Shown here: positions 18,921 through 28,410 of the stretch, piece by piece
Position numbering within the stretch: position 1 is the first letter of the stretch
Layout of the letters: every line of letters begins with the position of its first letter
NCBI RefSeq assembly: GCF_003605635.1
Contig: NZ_QMDW01000004.1
Span: 62,001 to 126,000 of the forward strand
Origin: Halonotius pteroides
GTDB taxonomy: Archaea > Halobacteriota > Halobacteria > Halobacteriales > Haloferacaceae
Direction: 5' to 3'
Length of the DNA: 64,000 nucleotides
Notes under the pieces: generated by a model
Database searches by the model: none
Seen by the model: the letters and a program-made list of their open reading frames with translations, nothing else
What the model was told of the DNA's origin: nothing
Position numbers and translations under genes: made by a program

Positions 18921-20248
18921 TGGGGCTGCCCGAGGATCGCGAACGGTTTAGCGAGATCGGCGAGGCCCGCCGCGAAGACCTCACCGAGTTTATCAGTCAC
19001 GGCGATCTTGGCGGCTCCGGGCCGGATCAGGTGCGGATCCCGGTCAAGATCGTCGATCTGCCGGCCTTCGAGTACGACCAACGCGAGGTCGGCGGCGTCG
19101 GCCAAGGCGACGACGGCCAGCCACAGCCCGGCCAGCCGGTCGATCCCCAGCCGGATGACGGCGACGAGGCGGGCGAGCCGGGCGAAGAGGGCGGCGACCA
19201 CGAGTACTACGAGATGGATCCCGAGGAGTTCGCAAAGGAGCTCGACGAGGAACTCGGGCTGGATCTCGAACCCAAGGGCAAACAGGTCGTCGAGGAGGTC
19301 GAGGGTGATTTCACCGACACCGCTCGAACCGGGCCGCAGGGGTCGCTCGACGTCGACGAGTTCTTCAAACGCGGCTTGAAACGCCATCTCGCGACCGATT
19401 TCGACGAATCATACGTTCGCGAGGGGCTGTTCGTCGACGGGGCTGGTGTCGACGAGGTGTTCACCTGGGCCCGCGAGGCATCCATTCCGGTGTCGCGGGC
19501 GTGGATCGCCGACGCGGCCCGCGAGATCGAAGCCGATCGGGGAGAACCCGTCGAATCCGTCGCCCGCTGGGCTGATTTCGAGACGCTTGCGGCCGAGGTC
19601 GACCGCGAGCCGGCAGGCAAACGGATTCGCCGGCAGGGGATCGATACCATCCCGTTCCGTCGGGCCGACGAGCGGTTCCGCCATCCCGAGGTTATCGAAC
19701 AACACGAGCGAAATGTGGTCGTCGTCAACATCAGAGATGCCTCTGGATCGATGCGGGAGACCAAGCGGGAACTCGTCGAGCGCGTGTTCACGCCGATGGA
19801 CTGGTATCTGACCGGGAAGTACGACGCCGCTGAGTTTCACTACATCGTCCACGACGCCGAGGCCTGGGAGGTCGACCGCGAGGAGTTCTTCGGAATCCAG
19901 TCGGGCGGCGGCACCCGGATCTCCAGTGCCTACGAGCGCGTCGAGGAGATTCTTGAGGAGTACCCCTACAACGAGTGGAACCGATACGTGTTTGCCGCCG
20001 GCGACTCCGAAAACGCCGGTGCTGACACCCAGCAGAACGTGATCCCGCTGATGCGGTCGATCGACGCCAACCTGCACGCCTACGTCGAGACCCAGCCGGG
20101 CGGGACGACACAGAACGCCCGACATGCCGAGGAGGTCGAACGCGCCCTTGGCGACACTGACAACGTTGCCGTCGCCCGTGTTACCGGACCCGACGACGTG
20201 ACCGACGCGATCTACGAGATACTCAGCACGGAGGACACCGACTCATGA
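18920..20248 (+). CDS. yeaH: YeaH/YhbH family protein (DUF444, vWA-like)
   Basis: A 442-residue UPF0229/DUF444 protein. The N-terminal [16 protein letters not shown] region is followed by a Gly/Asp/Gln-rich acidic linker (about 55-95) and a C-terminal von Willebrand A-like domain with a MIDAS-type RDASGSMRE motif. It is the constant partner of PrkA/YeaG in bacteria and sporulating firmicutes (YhbH). It starts in the stop of the second prkA and overlaps spoVR by four bases. It probably acts as an adaptor or substrate of the kinases; this is inference from conservation of the cluster. Confidence 0.93.
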   Translation: MGLPEDRERFSEIGEARREDLTEFISHGDLGGSGPDQVRIPVKIVDLPAFEYDQREVGGVGQGDDGQPQPGQPVDPQPDDGDEAGEPGEEGGDHEYYEMDPEEFAKELDEELGLDLEPKGKQVVEEVEGDFTDTARTGPQGSLDVDEFFKRGLKRHLATDFDESYVREGLFVDGAGVDEVFTWAREASIPVSRAWIADAAREIEADRGEPVESVARWADFETLAAEVDREPAGKRIRRQGIDTIPFRRADERFRHPEVIEQHERNVVVVNIRDASGSMRETKRELVERVFTPMDWYLTGKYDAAEFHYIVHDAEAWEVDREEFFGIQSGGGTRISSAYERVEEILEEYPYNEWNRYVFAAGDSENAGADTQQNVIPLMRSIDANLHAYVETQPGGTTQNARHAEEVERALGDTDNVAVARVTGPDDVTDAIYEILSTEDTDS

Positions 20249-22290
20249 GAGATGACAGACTCGAAGCAAAACGCGAGGCCGAACAGTTAGACGAGCCGGC
20301 CGCCGAGGCCCGGAATCTCGCCGAGCGGCTCGGCCTCGATCCGTACCCGGTTCGGTACTGGGTTGTCGACCACGACGAGATGAACGAGCTCATCGCCTAC
20401 GGCGGGTTCCAGCAGCGCTACCCCCATTGGCGATGGGGGATGAACTACGACCGCCAGCGCAAGAAGGATCGCCACGGCCTCGGGAAGGCCTTCGAGATCG
20501 TCAACAACGACGATCCGAGCCACGCCTTTCTGCAGGAGTCGAACACGATGGCCGACCAGAAGGCTGTCATCACCCACGTTGAGGGCCACGCTGACTTCTT
20601 TGCGAACAACGACTGGTTTGGGCTCTACGCTGACCGCGGCGAGGACGGCCCGAACGCCGTCGCCCGGCTGGGCCGCAACGCCGACCGGCTCGCGGAGATC
20701 GGCCGCCGGGCCGATGTCGACCGCGAGGCAGTCGAACGACTGATCGATGCGGTCTCTGCGCTGGAGGATACCATCGACCAGCACAGTCCCGTCAACGCCG
20801 CCCGCGATGGTGACGCGATCGAGCCGACGAGCGACGGCGACGACCCCAGAGAGGAATTGCAGGCAAAGATCGACGAACTTGATCTCTCCGAAGAGGTGCA
20901 GGGCGATGTCTTCGACGAGGAGTGGCTTACGTCTCAGGATGGCGGTGTCGAACCCGACAAGCCGCGGCCGGATGTGCTCGCCTTCCTGCGGGATCACGGG
21001 AAGCGATACGACTCCGAGACAGGGAAGGCCGTCGACCGCGAGCCCTGGGAAACGACCGTTATCGACGCGATCCGCGAGGAGGCCTACTACTTTGCGGGCC
21101 AGAAGGTGACGAAGGTGATGAACGAGGGGTGGGCGACCTACTGGGAGTCGATCATGATGGGCGGTGAAGGGTTTGCCGGTTCTGACGAGTTCCTCACGTA
21201 CGCCGACCACATGTCGCGGGTGCTCGGCTCGCCCGGGCTAAACCCCTACAAACTCGGCTTCGAGCTCTGGACACATGTCGAGCTACAGGCCGCCCGGCGG
21301 GATGTCGTCGACAAGCTGCTCCGTGTCGACGGTGTCACCCCGGAGAACTTCCATGCAAAGATCGACATCGATGAGGTTGCCGACACGCTGCAGCCACATC
21401 CGGCCATCGAGGGTGCCGGCCCCGCAATGCTCGACGAGCTTGCGGAGCTGGCCGCCGACGGTGACCCACGGGTCGACGCCGAGATCGTCGACCGCGCGCT
21501 TTCGATTCGTGAGGGTGATACCGATGCCGCCGACGGCCCGGATATCGAGGCCTATCCGTGGAAGCTGCTCACCTACGAGGGGTTGGCCGAGCGACACTAC
21601 GTCTTGTCGCGGCCACAACACCGCAACGCGCTGCGTAATCTCTCGCGGTCGACACTAGAGGAGCGAGCGCGCTACATGTTCGATGTCGACCGCTATGAGA
21701 CGGTGGCCGAGGCGCTGGCCGATGTCGATCGCACCGCCGGCTGGAGCCGAATGTACGAGGTTCGGGAGAGCCACAACGACGTAACATTCCTCGATGAGTT
21801 TCTCACCGACGAGTTCGTCCGCGAGCGGAACTACTTCACCTACGAGTACAGTCAGGCCGGCGACGAGTTCCGCGTCGCCAGCACCGATGCCGCTGCTGTG
21901 AAGCGAAAACTGCTCCTGCAGTTCACGAACTTCGGCAAGCCGACGATTGTGGTGCTTGACGGCAACTTCAAAAATCGTGGCGAGTTGCTCTTAGGCCACC
22001 AGTATAACGGTGTCGCGCTTGACGAGCAACAGGCGACGGCGACGCTCAAACGGGTGTTTGAGCTCTGGGGCCGCCCGGTGAGCCTGGCGACGATCCAAAC
22101 AGAGTATGACGACAAGGAGCTTCGGCGCGCACAGCGACAAAATCGGGAGCCAGCGGGCACCGAGGTCGGGGTTCGACTGCAGTACGACGGTGGTGACGTC
22201 ACCGAACACGAACTCGACGACACGATCAAGTCACGGATCGAAGCCGACGAGGTCGATTACGACACGAAACCCGACGAGTGGCTGTCGTGA
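20245..22290 (+). CDS. spoVR: SpoVR family protein
   Basis: A 681-residue SpoVR/YcgB homologue. It shows the family N-terminus ([20 protein letters not shown]), the [13 protein letters not shown] segment and the conserved [12 protein letters not shown] and [10 protein letters not shown] regions. The name comes from a Bacillus spore cortex defect; in non-sporulating organisms it accompanies PrkA and YeaH and its biochemical role is unknown. The His/Glu-rich HVEGHADFF and NEGWATYWE motifs look metal-binding, though this is inference. It is the last gene of the four-gene unit. Confidence 0.93.
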   Translation: MRDDRLEAKREAEQLDEPAAEARNLAERLGLDPYPVRYWVVDHDEMNELIAYGGFQQRYPHWRWGMNYDRQRKKDRHGLGKAFEIVNNDDPSHAFLQESNTMADQKAVITHVEGHADFFANNDWFGLYADRGEDGPNAVARLGRNADRLAEIGRRADVDREAVERLIDAVSALEDTIDQHSPVNAARDGDAIEPTSDGDDPREELQAKIDELDLSEEVQGDVFDEEWLTSQDGGVEPDKPRPDVLAFLRDHGKRYDSETGKAVDREPWETTVIDAIREEAYYFAGQKVTKVMNEGWATYWESIMMGGEGFAGSDEFLTYADHMSRVLGSPGLNPYKLGFELWTHVELQAARRDVVDKLLRVDGVTPENFHAKIDIDEVADTLQPHPAIEGAGPAMLDELAELAADGDPRVDAEIVDRALSIREGDTDAADGPDIEAYPWKLLTYEGLAERHYVLSRPQHRNALRNLSRSTLEERARYMFDVDRYETVAEALADVDRTAGWSRMYEVRESHNDVTFLDEFLTDEFVRERNYFTYEYSQAGDEFRVASTDAAAVKRKLLLQFTNFGKPTIVVLDGNFKNRGELLLGHQYNGVALDEQQATATLKRVFELWGRPVSLATIQTEYDDKELRRAQRQNREPAGTEVGVRLQYDGGDVTEHELDDTIKSRIEADEVDYDTKPDEWLS

Positions 22291-22418
22291 ACAGCTAGCG
22301 ACCCCGATCAGCAATCACACCGAACCGCTGTGTTGATTCGCTGTCGTTCGGGCTCGTGTTACGCGCTCATCTGCAGACGTGGCTCAGCGTAATCCTCTAG
22401 CTTCGCTCACCACAACCG

Positions 22419-22425
22419 CTTTACC
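22419..22425 (+). promoter_or_regulatory. TATA-like box, DUF5789/adenylate-kinase-like pair
   Basis: CTTTACC 22-28 nt upstream of the ATG at 22447, fitting a leaderless start. Confidence 0.4.
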
Positions 22426-22446
22426 AGATGCTATCCTGTCACACGT

Positions 22447-22737
22447 ATGCGCCTCCCAGAGACACGCGACCTCTTTGCGCGGAAACTACAGTTCCCGGCG
22501 ACACGGGCAACCGTTCTGGAGACGGTCGGTAGTACAGCTCTTGACGCGCCCAGTGGCGAAAACAAAACGATCGGCGACGTTATCGACCGGTGTGAAACAG
22601 ACGAGTTTGAGTCCGCTGATAGCCTCTACGATACATTGATGACCTTTGTCGGCGAGGAGTTTATCGGACGAAAATATTACGATGACCGCGGTGGGATCGG
22701 TCAGTCACATGACGACCAACAGGAGGTGAATTTCTGA
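22447..22737 (+). CDS. DUF5789 family haloarchaeal protein
   Basis: A 96-residue acidic protein. The pattern MRLPETRDLF ... ADSLYDTLM ... EEFIGRKYYDDRG is characteristic of a widespread haloarchaeal family that I know as DUF5789; the name is from memory. No catalytic motif is seen. Its stop overlaps the next ATG (22737). An AGGAGGTGA lies just before it inside this gene, so the pair is coupled. Function unknown. Confidence 0.8.
   Translation: MRLPETRDLFARKLQFPATRATVLETVGSTALDAPSGENKTIGDVIDRCETDEFESADSLYDTLMTFVGEEFIGRKYYDDRGGIGQSHDDQQEVNF
22721..22729 (+). promoter_or_regulatory. Strong internal Shine-Dalgarno site
   Basis: AGGAGGTGA ends seven bases before the ATG at 22737. It supports translation of the adenylate-kinase-like gene from within the upstream cistron. 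Confidence 0.6.
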
Positions 22738-23288
22738 TGAGCGTTACCATCGTTGCTGGTGTCACCGGCGTTGGCCTCACCAGTGTGTGTCAGGCTGTTC
22801 GCGGGACACTGGACGACAGCTACACCCTGCTGAATTTCGGTGACGTGATGCTTGAACAGGCGGCGACCAGCGGGATCACAACTGATCGTGCGGAGTTAGC
22901 GACACTCAGCCAGACACAGACCCGCCGACTCCAGCGACGAGCCGGTGAGTTCGTCGCCGACGAGGCAACACAGACGAATGTGCTGCTTTCGACACATCTC
23001 GCCGTTGAGACGGAAACCGGCTATATCCAAGGACTCCCAGAGGAAGTATTACATGATCTCTCGCCGACAACGTTCATTCTTGTTGAGGCTGCCCCGGAAA
23101 CAATCCGCAGTCGTCGCAGCGAGGGCGATACTGTGGATGTCGACAGCACGCGAAAAATCGCCTTTGAACAGCAGTTGAACCGGTCGGCTGCCCTGCAGTA
23201 TGCTCGCGAACAGAACGCACCGGTTGAGTTTCTTGAAAACGAGGGCAGTATTGCGGACGCTGCCGAACGGATGGCCGACACGCTCTGA
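22737..23288 (+). CDS. Archaeal AdkA-like protein with degenerate P-loop
   Basis: A 183-residue homologue of the archaeal adenylate kinase family. It keeps NFGDVM, the THLAVET strand, PTTFILVEAAPE and the RSRR lid segment. The phosphate-binding loop reads GVTGVGLTS (residues 8-16): the invariant lysine is L14, codon ctc. Loss of that lysine would be expected to abolish normal phosphotransfer, so this may be a nucleotide sensor or inactive paralogue. It is coupled to a DUF5789 gene. A genuine Adk is expected elsewhere in the genome. Confidence 0.75.
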   Translation: MSVTIVAGVTGVGLTSVCQAVRGTLDDSYTLLNFGDVMLEQAATSGITTDRAELATLSQTQTRRLQRRAGEFVADEATQTNVLLSTHLAVETETGYIQGLPEEVLHDLSPTTFILVEAAPETIRSRRSEGDTVDVDSTRKIAFEQQLNRSAALQYAREQNAPVEFLENEGSIADAAERMADTL

Positions 23289-23381
23289 GCAGCGGCGACC
23301 ACACAGGGTGGTGTTTGAACCGACCTCAGCAGGTAACACCACGAATGCTGTACCCACCAACCGACGGCGTGTGCCCGTTTC

Positions 23382-24809
23382 TCACTCCTCGCCGCGGGCC
23401 GCCTCAAACATCGCCAGTGCCTCGTCACGTCGCTCGCTGTGGTCGACAATCGGCGCGGGATACGCTGGGGCGGCGTTTCGTCGCTGTAGCGACGATACAT
23501 CGTGCCACGAGTGGATGATATCGGGATCGACGCCGTTCAGTTCGGGCACGTATTTCGTGATGTACTCGCCGTCAGGGTCGTAGCGTTCGCCCTGTGTCAT
23601 CGGGTTAAAGATCCGGAAATACGGCTGTGAGTCCGTCCCGGTCGAGGCGGCCCACTGCCAGCCGCCGTTGTTGTTGGCGGTGTTGTGATCGACCAGTTTC
23701 TCGCGGAACCAGTGATACCCCTCCCGCCAGTCGATCAGCAGATCCTTTGTGAGAAAGGAGGCGACGATCATCCGGACGCGGTTGTGCATGTATCCCTCCG
23801 CGCGAAGCTGTCGCATCCCGGCGTCGACGATCGGATACCCGGTTTCGCCGTCCTTCCACGCCTGCAGGTGCTCGGGGTCGTCCTCCCACTCGATCGGGTT
23901 TTTGTACTCCTTGTAGTTCTCGTCGACGACCTCGGGATTGAACCACAGGACGTGTGTGTAGAAGGCCCGCCACGCGAGCTGTGACTGAAACTCCTCGATC
24001 TCCTCGCGCTGGTCGTCGGTCGCGTCGGCTTTGATATCTTCGGTGGCCCAGTAGACCGTCCGGATCCCGATTGTGCCGTGGGTGAGATCGGCCGAGAGCC
24101 GCGAGGTCGACTCCCGGGTCGGGTAATCGCGGTCGCTGTCGTAACGATAGATCCCGTCGTCACAGAACGCCGCAAGGCGGTCGCGGGCGGCCGCCATCCC
24201 GGCGTCCGGAAGATCGGCCTCCGGCTCGTCGAACCCGAGGTCGGCGAGCGTCGGGATCTCGCCGGCATCGACATCGAGGGTGTCGCTGTCGACGAGCTCG
24301 TCGGCCGTCGGTGCCGGGTAGGGATCGTCTTTGTCGCGATCGTGCCACTTCCGGCCGAAGTATGTAAACACCGAGTAGGGATCGCCGTCGTTGGTCGTGA
24401 TCGACCCCGGTTCGTGACAGATGGCGTCGTGGAACGACTCGCGGGCGATGTCGGCGTCGGCAAGTGCTTGCCGGACTGCCGTGTCGCGGTCGCGGGCGAC
24501 CCCAGAATAGTTTTTGTTCCAGACCACCCGGTCGGCAGCAACGGTTGTAGCCACATCGACAACGACCGATTCCGGGTCGCCGTGCCGAATTAGCAGGTCA
24601 CCACCACGATCACGGTACCACTCACGGAGTTCAGCGAGTGCAGCTACGAGGTAGGCGACGCGCGGCGAGCCGGCATGTTCTAAGACGCTGTCGTCGAACA
24701 CGAACAACGAGAGTAGCTCGGTTCCATCGGCAGCAGCTGCGTCGGCGGCGGCCGCCAGCGAGCGGTTGTCGGTTCCTCGAAGATCCTGGCGGTGCCAGTG
24801 GAGTTGCAT
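23382..24809 (-). CDS. phr: Deoxyribodipyrimidine photolyase
   Basis: A 475-residue cryptochrome/photolyase family enzyme, probably a CPD photolyase repairing UV-induced dimers with light through FADH-. It has the N-terminal antenna domain (LHWHRQDLRGTDN), the FAD-binding region with GETGYPIVDAGMRQL and MHNRVRMIVASFLTKDLLIDWREG, and the NNGGWQWAASTGTD motif. The fit to light-exposed haloarchaea is good. Class I CPD versus (6-4) or cryptochrome cannot be settled by reading alone, but the motifs favour CPD. Confidence 0.93.
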   Translation of the reverse strand: MQLHWHRQDLRGTDNRSLAAAADAAAADGTELLSLFVFDDSVLEHAGSPRVAYLVAALAELREWYRDRGGDLLIRHGDPESVVVDVATTVAADRVVWNKNYSGVARDRDTAVRQALADADIARESFHDAICHEPGSITTNDGDPYSVFTYFGRKWHDRDKDDPYPAPTADELVDSDTLDVDAGEIPTLADLGFDEPEADLPDAGMAAARDRLAAFCDDGIYRYDSDRDYPTRESTSRLSADLTHGTIGIRTVYWATEDIKADATDDQREEIEEFQSQLAWRAFYTHVLWFNPEVVDENYKEYKNPIEWEDDPEHLQAWKDGETGYPIVDAGMRQLRAEGYMHNRVRMIVASFLTKDLLIDWREGYHWFREKLVDHNTANNNGGWQWAASTGTDSQPYFRIFNPMTQGERYDPDGEYITKYVPELNGVDPDIIHSWHDVSSLQRRNAAPAYPAPIVDHSERRDEALAMFEAARGEE

Positions 24810-24853
24810 ATCTATACCACGGGCGGGCGGGTAAGGAAAGTTGTGGAGACAGG

Positions 24854-25570
24854 TTAGCCGGTCGACACAGTCGTTAGATCGGTCGTCAGTGACTCACGTC
24901 GGCCCTCAAGCAGACCAAACCGGTCGCCGCGGCGACGCTCCAGCCAGTACAACAGGTGTTCGGCCCACCGGAGCTTGCGTGCTTTCATCGGCTCGACGGT
25001 GGGGTCATCGACATCCCAACCCAGAAAACGAAGCTCGCTGGCACCGAACGCATCGGCGATAAACGCTGCCCGGTCGCCGTCTGTAAAGCCGCCGAAGTTG
25101 CTGACCGAACCGCGTGGCACTGCCTGTGTCGTCACTATCGTGTGCTGGCTATCAAACTGTGGCAACCACTCCCGAACGGCTGGGATGTTATCCCCGTGAG
25201 CGTGCGCAGCCACACCAATACCGTCGTGTGTTAGCTCGCATGCTGTCTCAGTGTTTTTGTCCAGATCAGTGACCATCAGATCGACCGCGATGCCGGCGGC
25301 GGCCAACACCTCGACCGCGGTTGAGGCGGCAACCACGGCGTCAACGCTGCCGGGATCGAACGCATCAAGCTCGGTCGCCAATGTGGGTGCGGCACCGACG
25401 ATGGCGACAGTCGCATTCTCGAAGTCGGCCAGATGGTCGGCTGAAAACGGCGATACGAGTTCGGCGGCGACATCACGGGCACGCTCGTCGGCACGCCGCT
25501 CAAATCCGAGATCCGTGAGAATCGCCTCGTAAACCGGCTCCCACTCGGCAAACGCGAGACCGTCGCTCAT
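24854..25570 (-). CDS. mptE: 6-hydroxymethylpterin diphosphokinase MptE-like (DUF115)
   Basis: About 238 residues from the ATG at 25570; an ATG at 25579 would add three. It shows the DUF115/MptE pattern: FAEWEPVYEAIL at the start, IVGAAPTL, DLMVTDLDKN, HAHGDN and FGGFTDGDRAAF, LGWDVDD. MptE pyrophosphorylates 6-hydroxymethyl-7,8-dihydropterin, replacing bacterial FolK. It lies about 140 nt downstream of the dihydropteroate synthase gene on the same strand, the next pathway step, which supports the assignment. Confidence 0.88.
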   Translation of the reverse strand: MSDGLAFAEWEPVYEAILTDLGFERRADERARDVAAELVSPFSADHLADFENATVAIVGAAPTLATELDAFDPGSVDAVVAASTAVEVLAAAGIAVDLMVTDLDKNTETACELTHDGIGVAAHAHGDNIPAVREWLPQFDSQHTIVTTQAVPRGSVSNFGGFTDGDRAAFIADAFGASELRFLGWDVDDPTVEPMKARKLRWAEHLLYWLERRRGDRFGLLEGRRESLTTDLTTVSTG

Positions 25571-25710
25571 TGATGTCATGAGAATCGGCTGACAAGCGGC
25601 GGGCTCGTTGGCACGGATACTGTACGGGCTGGAACGGCACCATGCCCCGCCACCCAACTGCCGTTTCGCCGTCCAGCCGATCGTTTCGTATCATCCGACA
25701 TATGTTTCGT

Positions 25711-26859
25711 TTAGCAGCACCGCTCGCTGATACGTTCCACAATCGATGCAACAGCGGGTGTCTCGGCTGTTATCTGGCGGGTGAGCGTTTTGACGCCGGC
25801 TGGCGTAACAATCAGCACCAGCCCGTTGTCAGACGTATCGCTGACGACGACCCCAGCCACCTCCGCGGCGGCCGACAGCAGTTGCTCGCGCGCTGTCGTC
25901 GCGAGGCCAGCGATCTCAAAGGTGCGTGTAACGCTGTGATCGGCAATGTCGGTGTCTCCGGCACGCCCTTCGAGATGTCGCTCGGCTTCTCGTCGTGTCG
26001 TAATATCAAGCTCTTCAATACGTGCCTCACCATCCCGCTCCCGCAGTCGATCACGGCTGAATTCCTTGCCGATCAGCGCGGCGTCTCTGGTTTCAGCCAC
26101 ATCGTGGGTTCGGATAACGTGTGCGCCGCGTTCAACTGCCATCGCTGTCGCTGCCAACGAGACCGGCAGCGCCCCTTCGGTGTCACGACCGGCAACCGAC
26201 CGGAGGAAGTTTTTGCGGTTAATCGACACCAAGATCGGGTGGCCGTAGCCGCGGAACTCTCGTAGTCGGCGAAACGTCTCGCGGTCGTCTTCGACTGTCT
26301 TGTCCTCGCTCCAGCCGCCGAAGGCGGGATCGATGATCGTTTTGTCGGTCAGGCCGTTCAGCTCCAGTGCGTCGTAGATGTCGTCGACATCTTCGATCGC
26401 ACCAGGGGCTTCAAGATTCGGCGGTGAGGCCATCTTGCCGACTGCAACATCGTAGTCCGCACAGATCTCAGGCAGCTTCGGATCAGCGAAGCCACAGATG
26501 TCGTTGACCATATCAAAGCCGCCGTTGAGGGCCGCCTCGGCGACCTCGTGGTAGCGGGTTTCGATCGAAAAGATCGCATCCCCCGAGACGCTTTCGATGG
26601 TTTCCAACGCGGTCTCAAGCCGATCAAGTTCACCCTCCGCGGAGAGCACCTCAAACTTCTTGTTGGCCGATTCAAGGCCGATATCAACGATGTCGGCCCC
26701 TTCGTCGATCAACTCGCGGTCGACGTATTCAGCCGCCTCGCCTGGGCTGTTGAACACGCTCGGCTTGTAGGGAGATTCGCTGCTGACGTTTAAGACGCCC
26801 ATGATCCGTGGCGGCTGGTCGTCACCGATCTCCAGACCGGCGGCATCGACAGTTCGCAT
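25711..26859 (-). CDS. folP: Dihydropteroate synthase
   Basis: A 382-residue protein with a pterin-binding TIM-barrel. It shows IMGVLNVSSESPY near the start, DEGADIVDIGLES, NDICGF, IDPAFGGW, the SINRKNFLR segment and a C-terminal HVIRTHDV strand. It condenses hydroxymethylpterin pyrophosphate with p-aminobenzoate or a related amine. At about 100 residues longer than bacterial FolP, it has an extra C-terminal domain of unknown role (from about residue 285). Adjacent mptE supports pterin/folate synthesis. Confidence 0.88.
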   Translation of the reverse strand: MRTVDAAGLEIGDDQPPRIMGVLNVSSESPYKPSVFNSPGEAAEYVDRELIDEGADIVDIGLESANKKFEVLSAEGELDRLETALETIESVSGDAIFSIETRYHEVAEAALNGGFDMVNDICGFADPKLPEICADYDVAVGKMASPPNLEAPGAIEDVDDIYDALELNGLTDKTIIDPAFGGWSEDKTVEDDRETFRRLREFRGYGHPILVSINRKNFLRSVAGRDTEGALPVSLAATAMAVERGAHVIRTHDVAETRDAALIGKEFSRDRLRERDGEARIEELDITTRREAERHLEGRAGDTDIADHSVTRTFEIAGLATTAREQLLSAAAEVAGVVVSDTSDNGLVLIVTPAGVKTLTRQITAETPAVASIVERISERCC

Positions 26860-26880
26860 ACGACAGCTATGTCAGCCCAG

Positions 26881-26889
26881 AGTATAGAC
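26881..26889 (-). promoter_or_regulatory. TATA-like box, folP
   Basis: GTCTATACT on the minus strand, 22-30 nt before the ATG at 26859, consistent with a leaderless message. Confidence 0.45.
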
Positions 26890-26940
26890 TGTCCGGTCGT
26901 GCCGCTACCGATGGAGGTTTACCGTGGCGAACCCAGTCGG

Positions 26941-26950
26941 TTTTTATTTA
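26941..26950 (+). promoter_or_regulatory. TATA-like box, 26970-28372 unit
   Basis: TTTTTATTTA 20-29 nt before the ATG at 26970; it argues for that start rather than an upstream one. Confidence 0.5.
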
Positions 26951-26969
26951 CTCCGGCGGTAGGGCTGCT

Positions 26970-27557
26970 ATGGGCAAGGTCAACGTCGGGCTTCGCGGCT
27001 GGCGGTTTGCGGAAGCTGACATCTTCACCGATGAGGGGCTATTTAAACAGCTTGAGGAGATCCCAAAGGACGACCGGCAACGACTGCTTCGGCTCGTCTC
27101 TTTGGTCGAGAAGCCGTGTGACGCCTGCCGGCTGATTCACGGCGAGGATGAGATTCATCGTGCCAGACAGGCGGCGGTCGTCTACGGCGAACCGAACGAT
27201 GAGGTCGTCCTCTGTGCTGACCACGAGGCGGACTTTCTGTACTGGTATCAAAACGACGGGGGCAGCGAGTATCGCGGCAGTGCTACGTTCGATGACGCCT
27301 TTGAGGAGTGGTTCGACAACGGTGGTCGCGCCCCCGATGGGTTTGAGGCGGTCGAACACGTCGAGACTGATCCCGAGGGGTTGCCTGATCCACCGGACGC
27401 CGAGGAGCTCAACGCGATGCTGTCGGAGGGGTATGAGCCCGAGCGGATCGACCTGCGAGAGTACGTTGACGACGAGACAGCCGCGGCAGCCAACGACACG
27501 CTTGCAGATGATGGTATCGACGGGCTTGACACCGAGTATCCGAGCACCGATCAATGA
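26970..27557 (+). CDS. Conserved haloarchaeal protein with possible zinc site
   Basis: A 195-residue acidic protein, not recognised by name. KPCDACRLIHG and VVLCADHEADFLYW provide C-x2-C and C-x2-H pairs, a plausible zinc site around residues 50-95. The second half is acidic and Pro-rich. The stop overlaps the next ATG by four bases (27554-27557), so it is coupled to the tRNA methyltransferase gene and may assist RNA binding or modification. Function is inferred only from context. Confidence 0.75.
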   Translation: MGKVNVGLRGWRFAEADIFTDEGLFKQLEEIPKDDRQRLLRLVSLVEKPCDACRLIHGEDEIHRARQAAVVYGEPNDEVVLCADHEADFLYWYQNDGGSEYRGSATFDDAFEEWFDNGGRAPDGFEAVEHVETDPEGLPDPPDAEELNAMLSEGYEPERIDLREYVDDETAAAANDTLADDGIDGLDTEYPSTDQ

Positions 27558-28372
27558 GTAGTCACAAACCGGTCGTCGTCGTTGTCGACGCACAAACGCC
27601 GGGCAACGTCGGCACCATCGCTCGGGCGATGAAAAACTTCGGCCTATCGGATCTCAAGCTGGTCGATCCACCGCCGTTGGATCCCGGCGGCGAGGCCTAC
27701 GGGTTTGCCGGCCATGCCCGCGAGGACGTGTTACCGAATGCCGAGGAGGTTTCGTTCGAGGATGTCGTTGCCACCTACCACACCGTCGGCTGTACCGCGA
27801 TCACCGGCGAGGATAGCCGCCGCCATCGACGGTTTCCATACACCACACCCGCCGAGTTGGCCGACAGCCTCCAGACGGTCGACAGCCGGACAGCCATCGT
27901 CTTCGGCCGAGAGGGGCGGGGACTCTACAACGAGGAGATCGAGCAGCTCGATGAGATCTGCTCGATCCCCGCAAGCGACGACTACCCAGTCCTCAACCTT
28001 GGACAGGCCGCCACGACCGTTCTCTATGAACTCCGTGATCTCACCGTCGACGAGACCCAACTCCCTGACCGCGAACACGAGCGCGCCGCCGAAGACGACA
28101 TTGAACGGTTTTACGACTATTTCGGGACGTTTCTCGACGCCCAACGCTACAATGATCGAAAACGCGAGAAGACCCAACGGCTCATGCGACGGTTGATCGG
28201 GCGTGCACACCCGACCGGCCGAGAGATTCACACGCTGTTGGGTGCTCTCCGTCGAGCAACCGAGCAACTCAATCATCGACAGGAGCTGTTAGACCAGTAC
28301 GACGAACCCGACCGGTTCGGCGACGAGACAGCCGGCGACGGCGACACGGAGCAAACAGGTGACGATGCATAG
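27554..28372 (+). CDS. trmJ: TrmJ-type tRNA 2'-O-methyltransferase (SPOUT)
   Basis: A 272-residue SpoU/TrmJ-like methyltransferase. It has the knot-forming PGNVGTIARAMKNFG motif 1, IVFGREGRGLYNEEI motif 2 and PVLNLGQAATTVLYEL motif 3. It should 2'-O-methylate a ribose in tRNA (position 32 in known TrmJ enzymes) using S-adenosylmethionine. A helical C-terminal region (about 175-250) is present and acidic at its end. It is coupled to the preceding possible zinc protein and is followed 38 bases later by tmcA, another tRNA-modifying gene. Confidence 0.9.
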   Translation: MSSHKPVVVVVDAQTPGNVGTIARAMKNFGLSDLKLVDPPPLDPGGEAYGFAGHAREDVLPNAEEVSFEDVVATYHTVGCTAITGEDSRRHRRFPYTTPAELADSLQTVDSRTAIVFGREGRGLYNEEIEQLDEICSIPASDDYPVLNLGQAATTVLYELRDLTVDETQLPDREHERAAEDDIERFYDYFGTFLDAQRYNDRKREKTQRLMRRLIGRAHPTGREIHTLLGALRRATEQLNHRQELLDQYDEPDRFGDETAGDGDTEQTGDDA

Positions 28373-28410
28373 ACGGAAAGAGCCTTGCCGACGCTGCTGT
28401 AAGCCGGGGT

